The position numbers and the translations under genes are program-made. From Priapulus caudatus (lineage: Eukaryota > Priapulida > Priapulimorpha > Priapulimorphida > Priapulidae): a DNA stretch of 64,000 nucleotides. Position 1 is the first letter of the stretch; the number at the start of each line of letters is the position of its first letter. The DNA lies in contig NW_014577521.1 of NCBI RefSeq assembly GCF_000485595.1, forward strand, positions 103,467 to 167,466, written 5' to 3'. The notes under the pieces were generated by a model. That model saw only the letters and a program-made list of their open reading frames with translations. It made no database searches and was not told where the DNA came from. Below, in pieces: positions 1 through 12,063 of the stretch.

Positions 1-93
1 TAACTGGTAACCATTTCTCTACATCTTAAAAATGTATCGTATTCACGCTTCTTAAAATATAGCTAAATGTGGCAATCTCAAACGTGACTTTAG

Positions 94-3000
94 ACCGTCG
101 AGTTACTGGTGAGCTTAGGAGCGAATTTGGACACACCCAGCAAAACAGGTGACACACCACTACACATCATGGTAGAGAAGCACCGGCTTGACTGTGTCAT
201 CGCACTGCTGTGCAGTGGAGCATCCCCAGATATATTGAACAGGAGTGGAATGACAGCCCTCCACGTGGCTGTGCAGGTGATATGCTTTGTGTTTGTAGCA
301 AACGAGTGTGCAAACAACTTGTGGGAAGGTTTGTGCCCACATGTTGATTATGTGATGCCTCTCCCATATAGTTTACTTTATTTAGTAATTACTGTCATGT
401 TTTAAAAGTCATCATTATGGAAAAATTTGGCTTGAGACAACTCTCTTTGTCACCCATTGTGCTATAAAGTTAATTAGTTTAAGTTGTGAAAGTAGTATTT
501 TATACTATGTTGGAAAATATTGATTTCAAACATTGTTTGTAGGGGAACCTTCACAATGACCAAATCGGTCCTTGTTAAGATTCTCATAAATTCTATGTAG
601 TGAAATGAATAATCAATTAACTGGGTCATTTTCTGCATCCATGTTTATCATCTTTGAGTAGGCCTGTTAGATTATCATCGTACATTTGCACTTTGGTTGT
701 TTGTGGAAACATACTGTGCTAATCCACGAAGTTTCCACATGCAGGATGCTCTATATTAATTATTATCTGTGATGGAAAACTACAACTGTGGGGTTTGTGT
801 GTGTTCTGTTTTTTAGATGGGTGATTTAAATGTGACTCGAGCACTGCTCGTGTTTGGAGCCGATATGGATGCTGTTACTAATCATCAGCAGTCGGTGCGC
901 CACCTAGCAGCGACGACGCCTAGTGCTAACAAGGCTGCGATGATTTACACACTACATGCTGTCGGTGAGTTATGAGAAACGTTATTAATTTTCTTATTTG
1001 CATTTTTTCCCTTATTTCGTTACCTGTTACATTCTTTTTTGTCAACTGTTTGTCATATTTTTCATCTCGTTCTTTTTATCTTCTTCTCCTCTGCCTTTGT
1101 CTTCTTCTTCTTCTTCTTGTTCTTCTTCCTTCTTCTTCTTCTTCTTCTTCTTCTTCTTCTTCTTCTTCTTCTTCTTCTTCTTCTTCTTCTTCTCTTCTTT
1201 CTTCTTCCTTCTCTTCTCTTCTTCTTCTTCTTCTTCTTTCTCTCTTTTCTTCTTCTTCTTCTTCTTTCTCTTCTTCTCTTCTTCTTCTTCTTCTTCTTTC
1301 TTCTTCTTCTCTTCTTCCTTTCTTCTTCTTCTTTTCTTTCTTCTTCTCCTTTTTCTTATTTCTTTTATCTTCTTACGTCTTCCGTTCTCTTTTTCTTCTT
1401 TCTTCTTCTTCTTCTTCTTTTTCTTCTTCTCCTTCCTGTTATTTTTTTGTTCTTCTTCTTGCTTTTTCCTTGCCCGTGTGGCTTAATTGAGATTGTGTAG
1501 CCACTAAATATTTAGTTTTAGATACTAAATACCCTGGTGCGAACCTAATAGTTCAGTATGAGTACGCCGCAAGAGATAGTAAATGTTCAGAACCCCCCTT
1601 TTCCAAATGAAGTGGCAGTCTTGGCCAAATGGCGTTAAACATATCGGGAGACAATAAACATGGTAGCACTGTATCTGTGTTTGTCTGATAGGTGCTAAAC
1701 GCTGTGTCTCCAGTCTGGGAGTGACTGGCTGTAATAGTGGGTGCCAGCCCGGCGAAACGTACAACGGTATGATAAGCATCCCTCCTGCTGCATGCAAGCC
1801 GACACATTGTGAGTATTGCTGACCGTCCTGCACCGGGATGGTCTAGGGAATGACAGGCATAGTTACGTTAAAACCCAATGCGTTTTTGGTAGGTGCTCTT
1901 TGGTGTTTAGAAATATATTGCCAAAAACTAGGAATGTCTGGCAGTGGTCGATGTAAATAGGTCTACAACCAGTAGAACTTTTGCAAGTTTGTACGTGCAT
2001 CATCACTTGGAGATGTTTGCATTAATGACCAGTAGTGGTCATTAAAATTTCTATTCTAGTCAACAGAGCATTGTATTTTGAGTGTCTGAATGGTGCGTTG
2101 AGTTATGCTGACGAACTAGCTGCAAACTCTTAGAAATTTTATCAGTTACTACCAACTTACCTCATGCAAATCCAATTGGCTAGTAGAAACGGTGTATCAA
2201 TCCTCACGTTTACATCCGTATTATCCGCATCCATGTACTATTTTGCTGTATGTATTTTGTGTCAAATGTGAGAATGCGATGAAATTTGAGAATACGTGTA
2301 GATTATTTTTGCTCACATTGCTTGGAACAGACCTGGAGGACCTCGTTTCCACGGCGATGTTTGCGTCGGCGATGCAGGGTAAGGATGAGGCGGACAGCGG
2401 TGGCAAGAAAAGACGTGGCAACGTACTCTGCCTGGATGGTGGAGGTATCCGGGGCCTCATACTTGTACAGGTGCGTCGGGCATGGTATTTGCCGGATTTT
2501 TTTCCCCACAGTAAAATGCGACTGAAATAATTATGTTTATTACTGGTGCTATTATGTATAAATATATATGTGTCTGTGTGCGTGCGTGCGTGCGTGCGTG
2601 CGTGTGTGCGTGCGTGCGTGCGTGCGTGTAGATTACATATATACTCATACAATATATGCTTATTATCTCTTGTTTTTGCAGGTGCTACTAGCTATAGAGA
2701 AGATTGCAGGCTGCCCTGTTATTGAGCTCTTTGACTGGGTGTCAGGGACAAGCACAGGTGGCATCTTGGCTCTTGGACTTGCAGTTGGTGAGTCATCATT
2801 GAAATTGTACATCTAATACGGCAAAACATTAAATAAAAAATACATACAAAAATAATACATAAATACGACCTTATAAACTTATGAAGTTTTTTTTATTAAA
2901 TACATATTTAATTAATATTTAATTTATCATTCATTAATACCTGCATAATTCACGCCTGGAAGTACGTGTGTTCCGGCCCGCATGTGTCATTGTCGTCATC

Positions 3001-5751
3001 GTCTCCTGTCAAGGTCGTACGGCGAGGGAGGCGCAGGGGTTCTACTTCGGCTTCAAGGACAAGGTCTTTGATGGCAAGCGGCCGTACAACTCGGGCCCGC
3101 TCGAGGAAGCGCTGAAGCGGGAGCTCGGCGAACACACGCGCATGCTCGACATAAAGAACGTACGGTGAGTAAGTAAGGTGGCGTCGATCGCCGCGTCTCG
3201 TCACAATGACGTCCGATTTCATTCTAGACTGAAGTGAAACGGTGGCTGAGAACTTGCCAATTACATTTGCATGACACGGGTTACATATGTGATTGCGCTT
3301 CATTCATGTGCCGAGAACCTGAGAATGCTTGCGGCAATTAAAAGGATGTGCTTTTGTTTCTTATAAGTGGGTTTGTGACATTGATTTACGGTAGAATTAT
3401 TATGAAAGCAAAGATGCACTTTTGTTTATCGGCAGCAAGTTTTTTAGCTGCTATTTACGAGAGAATCTCTGCAAGTAAGAATGCACTTTTGTTTATTGGC
3501 AGAACATAACGCTGCTATTTATTGATTATTTATTTATTGATTATTATTTCTCGGCAGCGTGTTCGTAACCGACATTTTCGTGAGAAACATTGTGCGAGTG
3601 AAAATGCTCTTTTGTTTCCCGGCAGTGTGTTCGTAACCGCAGTGCTCGCCGACAGGCATCCGGCGGACCTGCATCTTTTTCGCAACTACGCGGTCCCCGG
3701 TGAGGAGCTGCTGAGACAGCAGACGGGTGGCAAGGTTGGCCAGGTGAAGGCCGCTGCCTTCACGGCGCCACCCTGTTACACGCGTAAGCTTTCTCCTCAT
3801 CCACTATACATACATACTTCCGTGGGTGGGTCGTGTAGTGTAGCGTGATGGATGGATGGTTGTGGTTGTGATTACAGGTTGAGTGAAGCATGTCGATTAG
3901 TGTGCTGTAGATTTTTCTGTTGTATCGTCTGTATATCTTCTTAGCTTTACCAGAAGTTACGATGTATGTTCAATGCAGAATTGCCAGTATTGGTGGTGCA
4001 ACTATGTCATCATTTAACATGTAACGAAAATACGAGAAAATAAGTGGAGCTAGTGGGTTTTAAGGAAGTAATTCCTGAAGGTGTTCGCAGGTGTTGAGAA
4101 ATACTGGATGTTGGTATAGGTAGGGAAATGGGAAGCATCAGGAATGACATAATATAGATTATATCTCCATGTCCAGTTTTTTACGTCACTCCTGACAGTA
4201 TGTATGGTGTATTAATACGTAAATTCCATTAGTTTGAAACACTATAATCCCTTCACATTTCTGTATTTATCGTACACAGAGCAGTTGGTGTGGCAGGCGG
4301 CACGTGCGTCCGGGGCAGCACCCACGTTCTTCAAGCCTCTAGGAATGATGCTAGATGGAGGGCTCATGGCCAATAACCCAACGCTGGATATGCTCACCGA
4401 AGTACAGCAGCACAATGCTGCCTGCCTCGTGTCTGTGAGTATGTGCCTGCCAAAAAAATATCACTCACTGAATTACAGACATACAGACGTACAATTCTGT
4501 CTGTCTGCTGTGTAGTTATGCCTACCATAAATATAAAATCAGTCTGTGAGTGCTGCACTAACACACACCTAACTAAATTGATACACGTTATTATTTTCGC
4601 AGGGGGAAGATGACCATTTTCCTCTGAAATGCGTTGTTTCCATTGGAACGGGTAAGTTATCATTAGGAATTATCTGTAGAACATTCATATGCTATGTCCA
4701 TGATCCATCTGTTACACTGCAATGGTGTAAGCTCTTGCAAATCTTTCTGAAAACGTATTGTGATTGTATTCGAATTATACTACCGAATGGAATATTAGCC
4801 AACAGAGATTATATTATATGACCTTTTATATGGCATAATTTACATCTTAGGACTAATCCCCGTGAAAAAGGTGCAGAGTATTGATATTGAGCTACCTTCG
4901 ACCCTCTGGGGCGCTGCGAAAGCTGCATTCGGTGCTATGAGCCTTGTAAATCTTCTAGTTGACCAGGTATTGATTACGTTTGAAACGTATTGAAACTGAT
5001 TACGTTTGGATACTAGTTATTTTAGTATGCTACCTAGCTCCAACAATCTACGACAATGTGGTTGATGAATGATCCAATGCTTAAAATTATCTGTCTATGT
5101 GTTTATTTACTTAGTTATTATTATTATTGTAAGATGGTTCAACCAATTCATCCTGTCACTGTGTCCAGGTGGCCGTATATTCATCCTGCTGTTATCAGGA
5201 ATTCGAATGCGTGGTTAAGAGAATTCAACTAGTCATGTACCACTTCTAGTATTGCTGATAGGGTCTATGTCCCCCAGGGTACTGCCGGAACGTACCCTGG
5301 GTACGGTCTGGTATACCGGAACGTACCCTGGTAACTATCTAATATGCCGGACCCTATCAGCTCTAGTATTCTACTCTGTGTAAACGCACCTTCACACTGA
5401 CTGCATGCAGTCGTCTACTGTGGTACCGCGCCCATTCACGCCCGCATCGTGTCCTGTCAGACTCTCCATTCTCTTGCTTCCTTTGCCATCCTGTAGCTGC
5501 GTCCGTTCACGCTGCCACCGTGTCTGATCATGCAGGTGTCGAATTCGTCGGGACAGACCGTGGAGCGGGCGCGCGCGTGGTGCAACATGGCCGCCGTGCA
5601 TTACTTCCGCTTCGACCCGCAGCTTTCCGCCGACGTGATGCTGGACGAGAAGGATGACGTCATCATCTTGCAGATGCTCTGGGACACGATGGCGTACTTG
5701 CACGAGCAGAGAGAAACGCTCGAGAAGCTCGTGTCCATCTTGCAGCGATAA
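94..5751 (+). CDS. PLA2G6: Calcium-independent phospholipase A2 (iPLA2-beta type), 3' ten exons
   Basis: Seen: exons at 94-276, 817-964, 2331-2470, 2682-2787, 3014-3164, 3626-3783, 4280-4434, 4603-4651, 4851-4966 and 5536-5751 (stop) join in frame with GT-AG borders and give 473 residues. The first two exons encode ankyrin repeats ([31 protein letters not shown]). The patatin domain follows: nucleotide/oxyanion loop LDGGGIRG in exon 3, lipase elbow GTSTG in exon 4 (Ser codon 2751-2753) and the catalytic-dyad Asp in [10 protein letters not shown] (Asp codon 4354-4356). Family knowledge: group VI PLA2 hydrolyses sn-2 acyl chains of phospholipids without calcium and acts in membrane remodelling; animal proteins are about 750-810 residues. 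The N-terminal third therefore lies upstream of this window. The catalytic residues are intact, so this looks like a working gene. A polyadenylation-like AATAAA lies near 5908. The first exon's left border (acceptor AG at 92-93) is inferred. Confidence 0.93.
1085..1480. repeat. CTT-rich trinucleotide tract in PLA2G6 intron
   Basis: About 400 bases of (CTT)n and interrupted variants lie in the 1.37-kb intron between exons 817-964 and 2331-2470. It is purest at about 1133-1192 and degenerates towards 1480. All three + frames read open as poly-Ser, poly-Phe and poly-Leu, which is a repeat artefact and not protein. Polypurine/polypyrimidine tracts of this kind can form triplexes; that is general knowledge and not shown here. 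Confidence 0.95.
1490..2330. other. Intron remainder, no recognised element
   Basis: The rest of the intron downstream of the CTT tract. The stretch at about 1530-1850 is less AT-rich than its surroundings and reads open on the minus strand for about 100 codons. I see no splice-consistent exon and no recognisable protein in it. It may be an old repeat. Confidence 0.5.
2577..2631. repeat. (CGTG)n microsatellite in PLA2G6 intron
   Basis: About 55 bases of tetranucleotide CGTG/TGCG repeat directly upstream of the acceptor of exon 2682-2787. Confidence 0.9.
4137..4199. repeat. Short hairpin of the TCAGGAGT family, diverged
   Basis: Arms CATCAGGAATGACAT and ACGTCACTCCTGACAG face each other across about 30 bases in a PLA2G6 intron. 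It resembles the hairpins at 9583, 13914, 26766 and 40418, with several arm mismatches. Confidence 0.5.
5254..5361. repeat. 108-bp inverted-repeat element (GCTGATAGGGTC arms)
   Basis: Begins GCTGATAGGGTC and ends GACCCTATCAGC, a perfect 12-base terminal inverted repeat. The interior carries inverted GGTAC/GTACC and CCGGAACGTACCCTGG blocks. It sits in the last PLA2G6 intron. The left half recurs nearly unchanged at 63869-63935, so this is a dispersed family. Confidence 0.75.
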
Positions 5752-6863
5752 GAGAAGGTACCAGGGTAAAAAATACACGGGAACTATGAGCGATTCGCTC
5801 TTCACACCTCTGAAATCGCTCTCGTGTGGCTCAAAATAGCTCCCGTAAAATTTTTGACGAGAGCTATTTTTCGCACAGATTTTTGAAAAAGAGCTCCTGT
5901 GAAAGAAAATAAATTTCCCCCCTGGAAGGTACGCGAGTGGAAAGGCGTGGGTTTCTCGTTGATTCAAGGAAACGGATGATTAAGGAACGATTTAGATGAC
6001 AGTAGTTGGAATGGATGTAGCAAAATCTTTCGATACCAGTATATTTATTTAAATTCTAACATTCCAATTGTTTTAGTATGTTTTAGTAATCTTAAGTTGC
6101 ACATTGACGTGCACGGCCACATTTCTGTGCTGGCCTGCATGGTTAGGCCGGCATCATATTTCTTTTGTAATCAATCAGCATTGATAGCAGTTCAATAACA
6201 TCAAGAGTACAAAATAGAGATGTATTATTATTCTCTATTATTAATCTCTATTATGTACTCTTGATAACATGTCATACCAGCCATATTCACTTCTATATTG
6301 CAGTAATCAAAATAGTTATGATCATTAAACCATCAACTCCACTTAAATGATAATAAGGAATCGAGAGTTAATGTTGGTAATGCAGGAAGCTGGCATATCG
6401 TTACTGACACCTGCTGATTTGTGTCATAAGAAAGGATATGATGTGATGACAAGTAATGTAATAATATGAATCACATCTCAGATCTGGTAATCATTATATC
6501 CCAGTATTATGTCCATGTACTCCTAAACCTATCATCTCTGCAGAATGTACTATTTTATTTTTTTTAAAGATTTTGCAATCATCTATATTAAATGTGTATA
6601 CATAAGCAGGTAATATATTGTAGCTACAAGAGAGCACAAATGTGCATGTACTACTGCAATTGTAGTTTACATAATATCAGAAGTAGATAATAGGGAACTA
6701 TATTAACCTATTATCTACTTCTGATAATATTGTATTTACTAACATAACAATCTGTTTATATTGTTTTTGTTTAATTGAAGTTGTTAAATCTGAATTTCGA
6801 AGGTGGCCTTCAAGGATAGATTAAATTCCATTATATCCTATGTGTGTGACCTAAATCTTACTA
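5752..6863. other. PLA2G6 3' flank with two small hairpins
   Basis: AT-rich sequence after the PLA2G6 stop. It contains an AATAAA near 5908 (possible polyadenylation signal) and two hairpins: 6193-6270 (arms around TCAAGAGTACAAAATAGAGA) and 6672-6731 (arms around ATCAGAAGTAGATAATAGG). I see no gene. Confidence 0.6.
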
Positions 6864-7176
6864 TAGGTGCGTTCACACTGGCGCGAATTAGCGGGCTGCA
6901 AAACCCGGTTTTTGCAGACCGCTCGAAAAATCGAGCTTTTTACAAGTGTGAACGCAATTAGCTCACTAAATCACGCTCAAAATAGCGCGCTGCAAAGAAC
7001 ACTTCCGACTGCGCTAATTTGGAATAAGCGCGCTTATTTGCACCGCGGCGTGTTATCCCGCTCGGCGATTAGCGAGATATTTCCACCTGTGTGAACAACG
7101 ACACAATTAGCTCACTATTATCTCCGCTATTAGCGGGATGAGCAGCGCGGTTTTTCTTGTGTGTGAACACGCCTTA
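6864..7176. mobile_element. 313-bp MITE-like element, TIR AGGYGYGTTCACAC
   Basis: The left end reads TAGGTGCGTTCACACTGG; the right end, reverse-complemented, reads TAAGGCGTGTTCACACAC. The shared core AGG(T/C)G(C/T)GTTCACAC matches at 12 of 14 positions. The interior repeats the phrase GTGTGAACGCAATTAGCTCAC (about 6949) in altered form at about 7090. It has no coding capacity. A TA target duplication is possible but not clear. Inferred to be a non-autonomous DNA transposon. Confidence 0.7.
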
Positions 7177-7762
7177 TGTAGCTTTAAAATAATGCTGGCA
7201 CATACAATGAAAATAAAAACAATGTCTGTGTGTAACCACAAGCGAAAAGACAGCTGCATTTATTTCCATTCTTTAATTATCCACACATGCATACGATACA
7301 CAACATAATAATGTAACGGCTGCAATTAAATAAAAATAAATAAGTTAACGTACACTTTATAGTACAATGGTAATAAGCACAGACATACATGAGATTTCCA
7401 CTCCTACTCTGTATACACGAGGGTTTATAACAACCGTGTGCATGTTTGACGTGGGGGACACAGCATCTATGATAGTACATGATAATTTGCATCGGGATAA
7501 GTAGAGTGGAGGAAGTAGTGCCTAGTAACCAAATATCTACATGAAAGAGTAACAATTTGAATTACGCTACACATTGTACGAATGTCTAGCCAGTTTAGGG
7601 GGGCAAAGCTCTCATTCCACATTTTTTTGGCAGAATACTGTTTTAACTGCTTTCCAGCGTCGCAAAATGCGAAAGCTCGCAAGATGTCATCACAGACCTC
7701 TTTATACTGTTCTATCGTCGATAGCCGGGGGAATATGTCTTAGTGACAGCGCATGGTTATAA

Positions 7763-7881
7763 TACTAATGAAACGCGCTCTCTCTTTATAAACGGTCACT
7801 GTTCCAATCCACTCGCTACGACCAGACCATCGCTAGTCTGAAAGCACTACGAGTGACTGTACTACGTTAGTTTCATTAGTA
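7763..7881. mobile_element. 119-bp inverted-repeat element (TACTAATGAAAC)
   Basis: Starts TACTAATGAAAC and ends with its exact reverse complement GTTTCATTAGTA. Non-coding; size and structure fit a very short MITE. Confidence 0.55.
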
Positions 7882-8249
7882 ACATTGACCGAAACAGCCG
7901 AGGTTGCCCCACGTACGCAGACCTCGTTATAGAAGAAAATCGCGTTTCATACGTTGAGTTGTAATTGGATCCTATTCACGGTTGCTCACGGCTTTCGCTG
8001 AAGTCAGCCCCACACGTAAATACTTTCCCCATAAGCGTCACTCGTCGGAGGCTACGACCTACGACGTTAGCGCGATGCTAGAACATAGTTTACCTAGCTT
8101 TGGCTCTATAGCGGCCCCCACCACTCCACATTATGCAACGTGGAAGCCCTCATCAACTAGGGAGCTGGCCACAGTCATGAGCGACCGTGAAGTTTGAAGT
8201 GATATCTGCTGTTCCCGACTCAATGAAGCATCATGCCCACCTTGGTCGA

Positions 8250-8250
8250 C

Positions 8251-8283
<33 letters not shown>

Positions 8284-8297
8284 ATAGTAGTAGTAGT

Positions 8298-8338
<41 letters not shown>

Positions 8339-8352
8339 ATAGTAGTAGTAGA
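8250..8352. repeat. (TAG)n trinucleotide microsatellite
   Basis: About 100 bases of GTA/TAG repeat with two single-unit interruptions near 8283 and 8297. Confidence 0.95.
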
Positions 8353-9582
8353 AGCCCTAAGGCCAGAGTCACACCTTACCAACTCCGCCCGTATGTCAAA
8401 GCAATACACGGCACTTCTATCGTATTTAGCTGCGTGAAATGCACTAGTGTTGTGACTTGTCTTGTTATAGTTTCATGACTGGAACATCTATGGTGACGAA
8501 GGGAACATCTATGAACAACAGGGTATAGAACGTGGTTCATACACGTGTGTGAAAGCCACAAGCGAGTGTTGTGCACTGCACGCACATGCTTGTGCGCCCA
8601 CAACACTAATGACTGTGCCAACAGAAACTTATGGCATTAATGATTGCTAGTCTTTGAAGAAGTAATATGATCAGTTCTATTCACTTCTCACACACAATTA
8701 AGCCGGTATTTACGAAGAGTACTAGCCCACAGTATAAGATAATCGTTTACATACACATTTATGCGAACTGCAACTTATAATACACTGGCAATGACAACCT
8801 GATAAATAGTACATCATCTTCTGAGCATGCACTGTGCCACCAATCAGATGGTACCCCGTGCAACCGTAGACCCCCCCTCCTGCCACACTTACCTCACCCT
8901 TGCTACAGTGTATTTATCCCCACATCCACGCATAAGAGTACAATAGCTACCCACGACATGCTATACCCTAGCATGCACGACACGATACCCACATCCATGG
9001 TCTTTCGCTTCATATTTATAAGTCTCTTCGGAAACTGCGGCAACTAGACACACCATAAATCATCTATTTCAGACAGAAATGACTCGCCGCGTCTATGACA
9101 CGATACATGTACTCCCACGCACATGTCACGATGAACCTATGTATGCTAGCATATACAGGTCCACGGTGATGTTACCATACGGCAACTAACGTTTTATAAG
9201 CTATACATACCACCGACTAGCAGCATCACAAAATTGGCATTATGTGTACTCTGTCAAATTACGATTTTTTTTCTATAAACGTCTTCTAAACGAATACTAA
9301 ACGTGGAAATTTGCGACAACGGCTTTGGCTTACTGAAACCAATAGGAACACTTTATCACGTGTGCATCACTGTCATACTTACAATCTTACAGTCTTACTT
9401 GTCAAGATTACTGTCAGATGTACTCTCCTGTGCTAATTAAATTACACTCTGAACGTCTAAAAATTCGAGAATAAACCATTTGCCAAATGGCATTACACAC
9501 TAAAGTTCAGGCTGGTAAAACAAAATACAAAGTGCCAACGAAACAGAATGGTTTCGTATCTGATACAGGGTGACATCCCTAG

Positions 9583-9632
9583 AATCAGGAGTGTAATAAC
9601 ATCATCGATTATCTATATCATGACACTCCTGA
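9583..9632. repeat. Short hairpin of the TCAGGAGT family
   Basis: Arms ATCAGGAGTGT and ACACTCCTGA enclose about 25 bases. It matches the hairpin at 13914-13971 in its arms. Confidence 0.6.
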
Positions 9633-10452
9633 CAGAATGACTTATTCGATGCTCAAAATAGTAACGTGAATGCTAGTCTTAAAAATATACACCCGACTTT
9701 CCTCGAAGCTGCATCTCTAAACCGCTCCCTTGCATCACGCGTGCGATGGCACTGACAAGTGCAGCTCTACCAATAGAGCTCTTCGCCCCGGTACAGGCCT
9801 GTAGCTCGGAATGGAGGGCGATGTAGGTAGAGCTGTGCCGCGAGGTGAGCATCTCGTAACCATGGAGACGTGCTCGCAGGATGGGGTACGCGGATCACTA
9901 GCGGAGACCCAGTATCCTAACGTGGTGTGAGGCTTGGGCAGGCGGTCGCACCGTGAGATTAAGGTGATGGCACTCGAGATGCAGCGACGATAAATATTAC
10001 AACAAAATGGCAAAGTTCTATTGCCCACCACCACAACGAGGCACCGCTCCCAAGGCAGCAGCTTCTGCGCAACTCATAAACCACAACAACGCCCGCCGTC
10101 CATCTGTCTGAATCAGGACCATAGGAAAGAAATAGACGTGCATGCCAAAACACCGACAACATAGACTCGAGCAGACGATAGACACCGTAGCAACAGATGG
10201 AAACACGCATTGTTGATGATAACGAGTTCTCTACACAAATTAAACCTTAAATTATACTTTGTTCATAACTTGTTTTTTCGAAACTAGTTATGACTTGCCT
10301 CTACGAAGGAAAACTGTTTTTTTTTTAAATAGAAAAAGTAGCTTCATAGACGTAGCTTTCATGACTGCGACTAATAGACCAAACTCAACTATTATTTCAT
10401 TTGAAATATGGGATACGAAAAACAATAACATATAACCAAAAATATATCACTA

Positions 10453-10633
10453 CAGTCAACTCTCCCAATACTGACCACCCTCCATTTAGTTCGGTTTTCA
10501 GTGAAGTTCGGTTAATAGGGGAGGACATCTTACATGCCTCAGATGGTATTGGGACTTGATGGTTTGGGACTGAACTCTCTGGTTTAACATAAGTTTTGCT
10601 TTTGAGGGCGTTCAGAATTTGGAGAGTTGACTG
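10453..10633. mobile_element. 181-bp MITE with pogo/Tigger-like ends
   Basis: The left end is CAGTCAACTCTCCCAATACT and the right end reverse-complemented is CAGTCAACTCTCCAAATTCT, a long near-perfect TIR starting CAGT as in pogo/Tigger-type elements. The left flank is TA; the right flank is CA, so the TA duplication is imperfect. Non-coding, so a non-autonomous copy. Confidence 0.75.
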
Positions 10634-10955
10634 CACTACGTAGTAGCGCTACATTTTTGTCATAACCTACTGCAAGTATTACATACAGCAAAAAACGCAT
10701 TTGAAAGTGAAATAGATGTTGTACTAGGTACAGCGTACACACGACATATGTAACCTACATGTAGTCACTAGAAACCCGGCGGTGAAGCAATTCCTTGAAT
10801 ACACCCATGCCATCTAGTTTCTGTGAGAGATTCAATGAGCTTATGATACATGAGCAAGGCCAGCCTGAAAGTACTATAATAGAAAACGGGGGAGAGCAGG
10901 GAGGAGGAATGTTGTCATCAACATATCGACTGTGACATCGAGTAAACATGTGGCG

Positions 10956-10985
10956 CACACACACACACACACATACACACACCCC
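10956..10985. repeat. (CA)n microsatellite
   Basis: A short CA dinucleotide tract followed by a C-rich stretch. Confidence 0.8.
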
Positions 10986-11251
10986 CACACATACGCACGA
11001 ACATCCATGCAGCCATAGACGAGAACACGCTGATGCAAAAACACCATAGGCGTGCTTGCATCAACCGACCGGCTGACCTGTAGTAATATCACAACATGGA
11101 CCGCTTCACGGACATTGTGGACGTGCCGAATTCGTCGCGTTTTGGGCCGAAAAAAAAATCGCCGTTATCAAAAAACGAATGCTTTTAGAAAGAGCGCGGA
11201 TTCCCCTGCGTCCACAGTTATATACCTCCGCAATGCAGCCCCAAACATCAA

Positions 11252-11467
11252 GGGCCCGTTGTCAGAAACAAAATTAGTCTTAACATTAGTCTTAACAATA
11301 ACATTTTCTCGTAGACCGTCGACAGCGCTTTGTTTCGTATTGTTATCAGGAAATCTGCTACGATTTTTCATTCACGTAGCTTCGCAGCGTTTCTGTCGAT
11401 GGTCTAAGAGAAAAGGTGAATGTTAAGACTAATGTTAAGACTAATTTTGTTTCTGACAACCGGCCCC
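11252..11467 (+). mobile_element. 216-bp MITE, copy 1 (GGGCCCGTTGTCAGAAAC)
   Basis: The left end GGGCCCGTTGTCAGAAACAA mirrors the right end TTGTTTCTGACAACCGGCCC. The repeated phrase TTAACATTAGTCTTAAC follows the ends. The interior (GTAGACCGTCGACAGCGC ... CGCAGCGTTTCTGTCG) recurs in reverse orientation at 37696-37912. Non-coding. Strand is assigned arbitrarily relative to that second copy. Confidence 0.85.
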
Positions 11468-11717
11468 TGATCACCCAAGCGGAGGAGCAGCTCAGACCCT
11501 GTGAGATGACTGCAGTTATGGTAGCAGTAGCAGCAGCAGTTGCAACCACGGCTACCGACCCGCGCAAGAAAACCAAAACGCAGAGTTGAGACCTCACCGC
11601 TCCATTGATGCCAACCGTTTGGGGCCACACTGACCTATCCGCCCGATCGAGACATCTGTTCCTACATGATGCGCGCCAAATATCGAGCTAGCAGCTCGTC
11701 GTTACTAAGCATTGTTT

Positions 11718-12063
11718 TTAGAGTGTCCCGTCGGGCCGCCGATTGGCTGATGCTGACCGTATAATTTCGTCGAGCGGATCTGGGTCGATAACCAGCGGAG
11801 GCAGGGAGATGCGCGTCGCGTTGAGAAGACGATGACGCGTATAGCTACGCCGCCCTCGCCGCTCGCGACGCGGCGGCGGCGGGGAGCGTGCGGTTACACG
11901 CGTCACCGTTCCCCGCAGGCGTCGTACAGCCACGCGAGGTCCGTCACCGACTTGATCGCGCCCGTGACGGCATGGAGCACATCGACGACCTTCAGGAAGA
12001 CGGCGACGTAGCCGAAAAACTTGATTGCGTTTACGCAGATGCTCGCTACCTTCGGGCGGCCAC
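11718..12063 (-). other. Coding-like GC-rich tract immediately downstream of KIF3B, unidentified
   Basis: Unlike the AT-rich spacer, this tract is GC-rich. On the minus strand one frame is open from within the KIF3B last exon through about 12075 to a stop at 11903-11905 and includes FFGYVAVFLKVVDVLHAVTG, with codons ending mostly in G or C as in the real exons nearby. Just beyond, in a frame shifted by one, a second coding-like peptide (LPPLVIDPDPLDEIIRSAS) runs to a stop at 11718. No initiator or clear splice sites were found. It could be exons of an unrecognised gene, a frameshifted relic, or an alternative 3' extension of KIF3B. I do not recognise the protein. Confidence 0.35.

Larger units (their letters stand above)
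7177..10452. other. Intergenic spacer between PLA2G6 and KIF3B, first part
   Basis: I found no supported gene. It contains the 119-bp element at 7763-7881, the TAG microsatellite at 8250-8352 and a hairpin at 9583-9632. The 9735-10210 segment is less AT-rich and open on the minus strand for about 100 codons, but I recognise no protein and no splice pattern there. PLA2G6 and KIF3B converge on this spacer, so 3' UTRs may extend into it. Confidence 0.5.

Noticed and set aside
972-1500. Three overlapping long + strand ORFs (poly-Ser, poly-Phe, poly-Leu)
   Set aside because: Entirely due to the CTT repeat; all frames are open.
1525-1833. Minus-strand ORF of about 100 codons in a PLA2G6 intron
   Set aside because: No recognisable protein, no splice logic, composition not like nearby exons.
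8131-8478. ORFs across the TAG repeat
   Set aside because: Repeat-driven poly-Tyr, poly-Val and poly-Ser.
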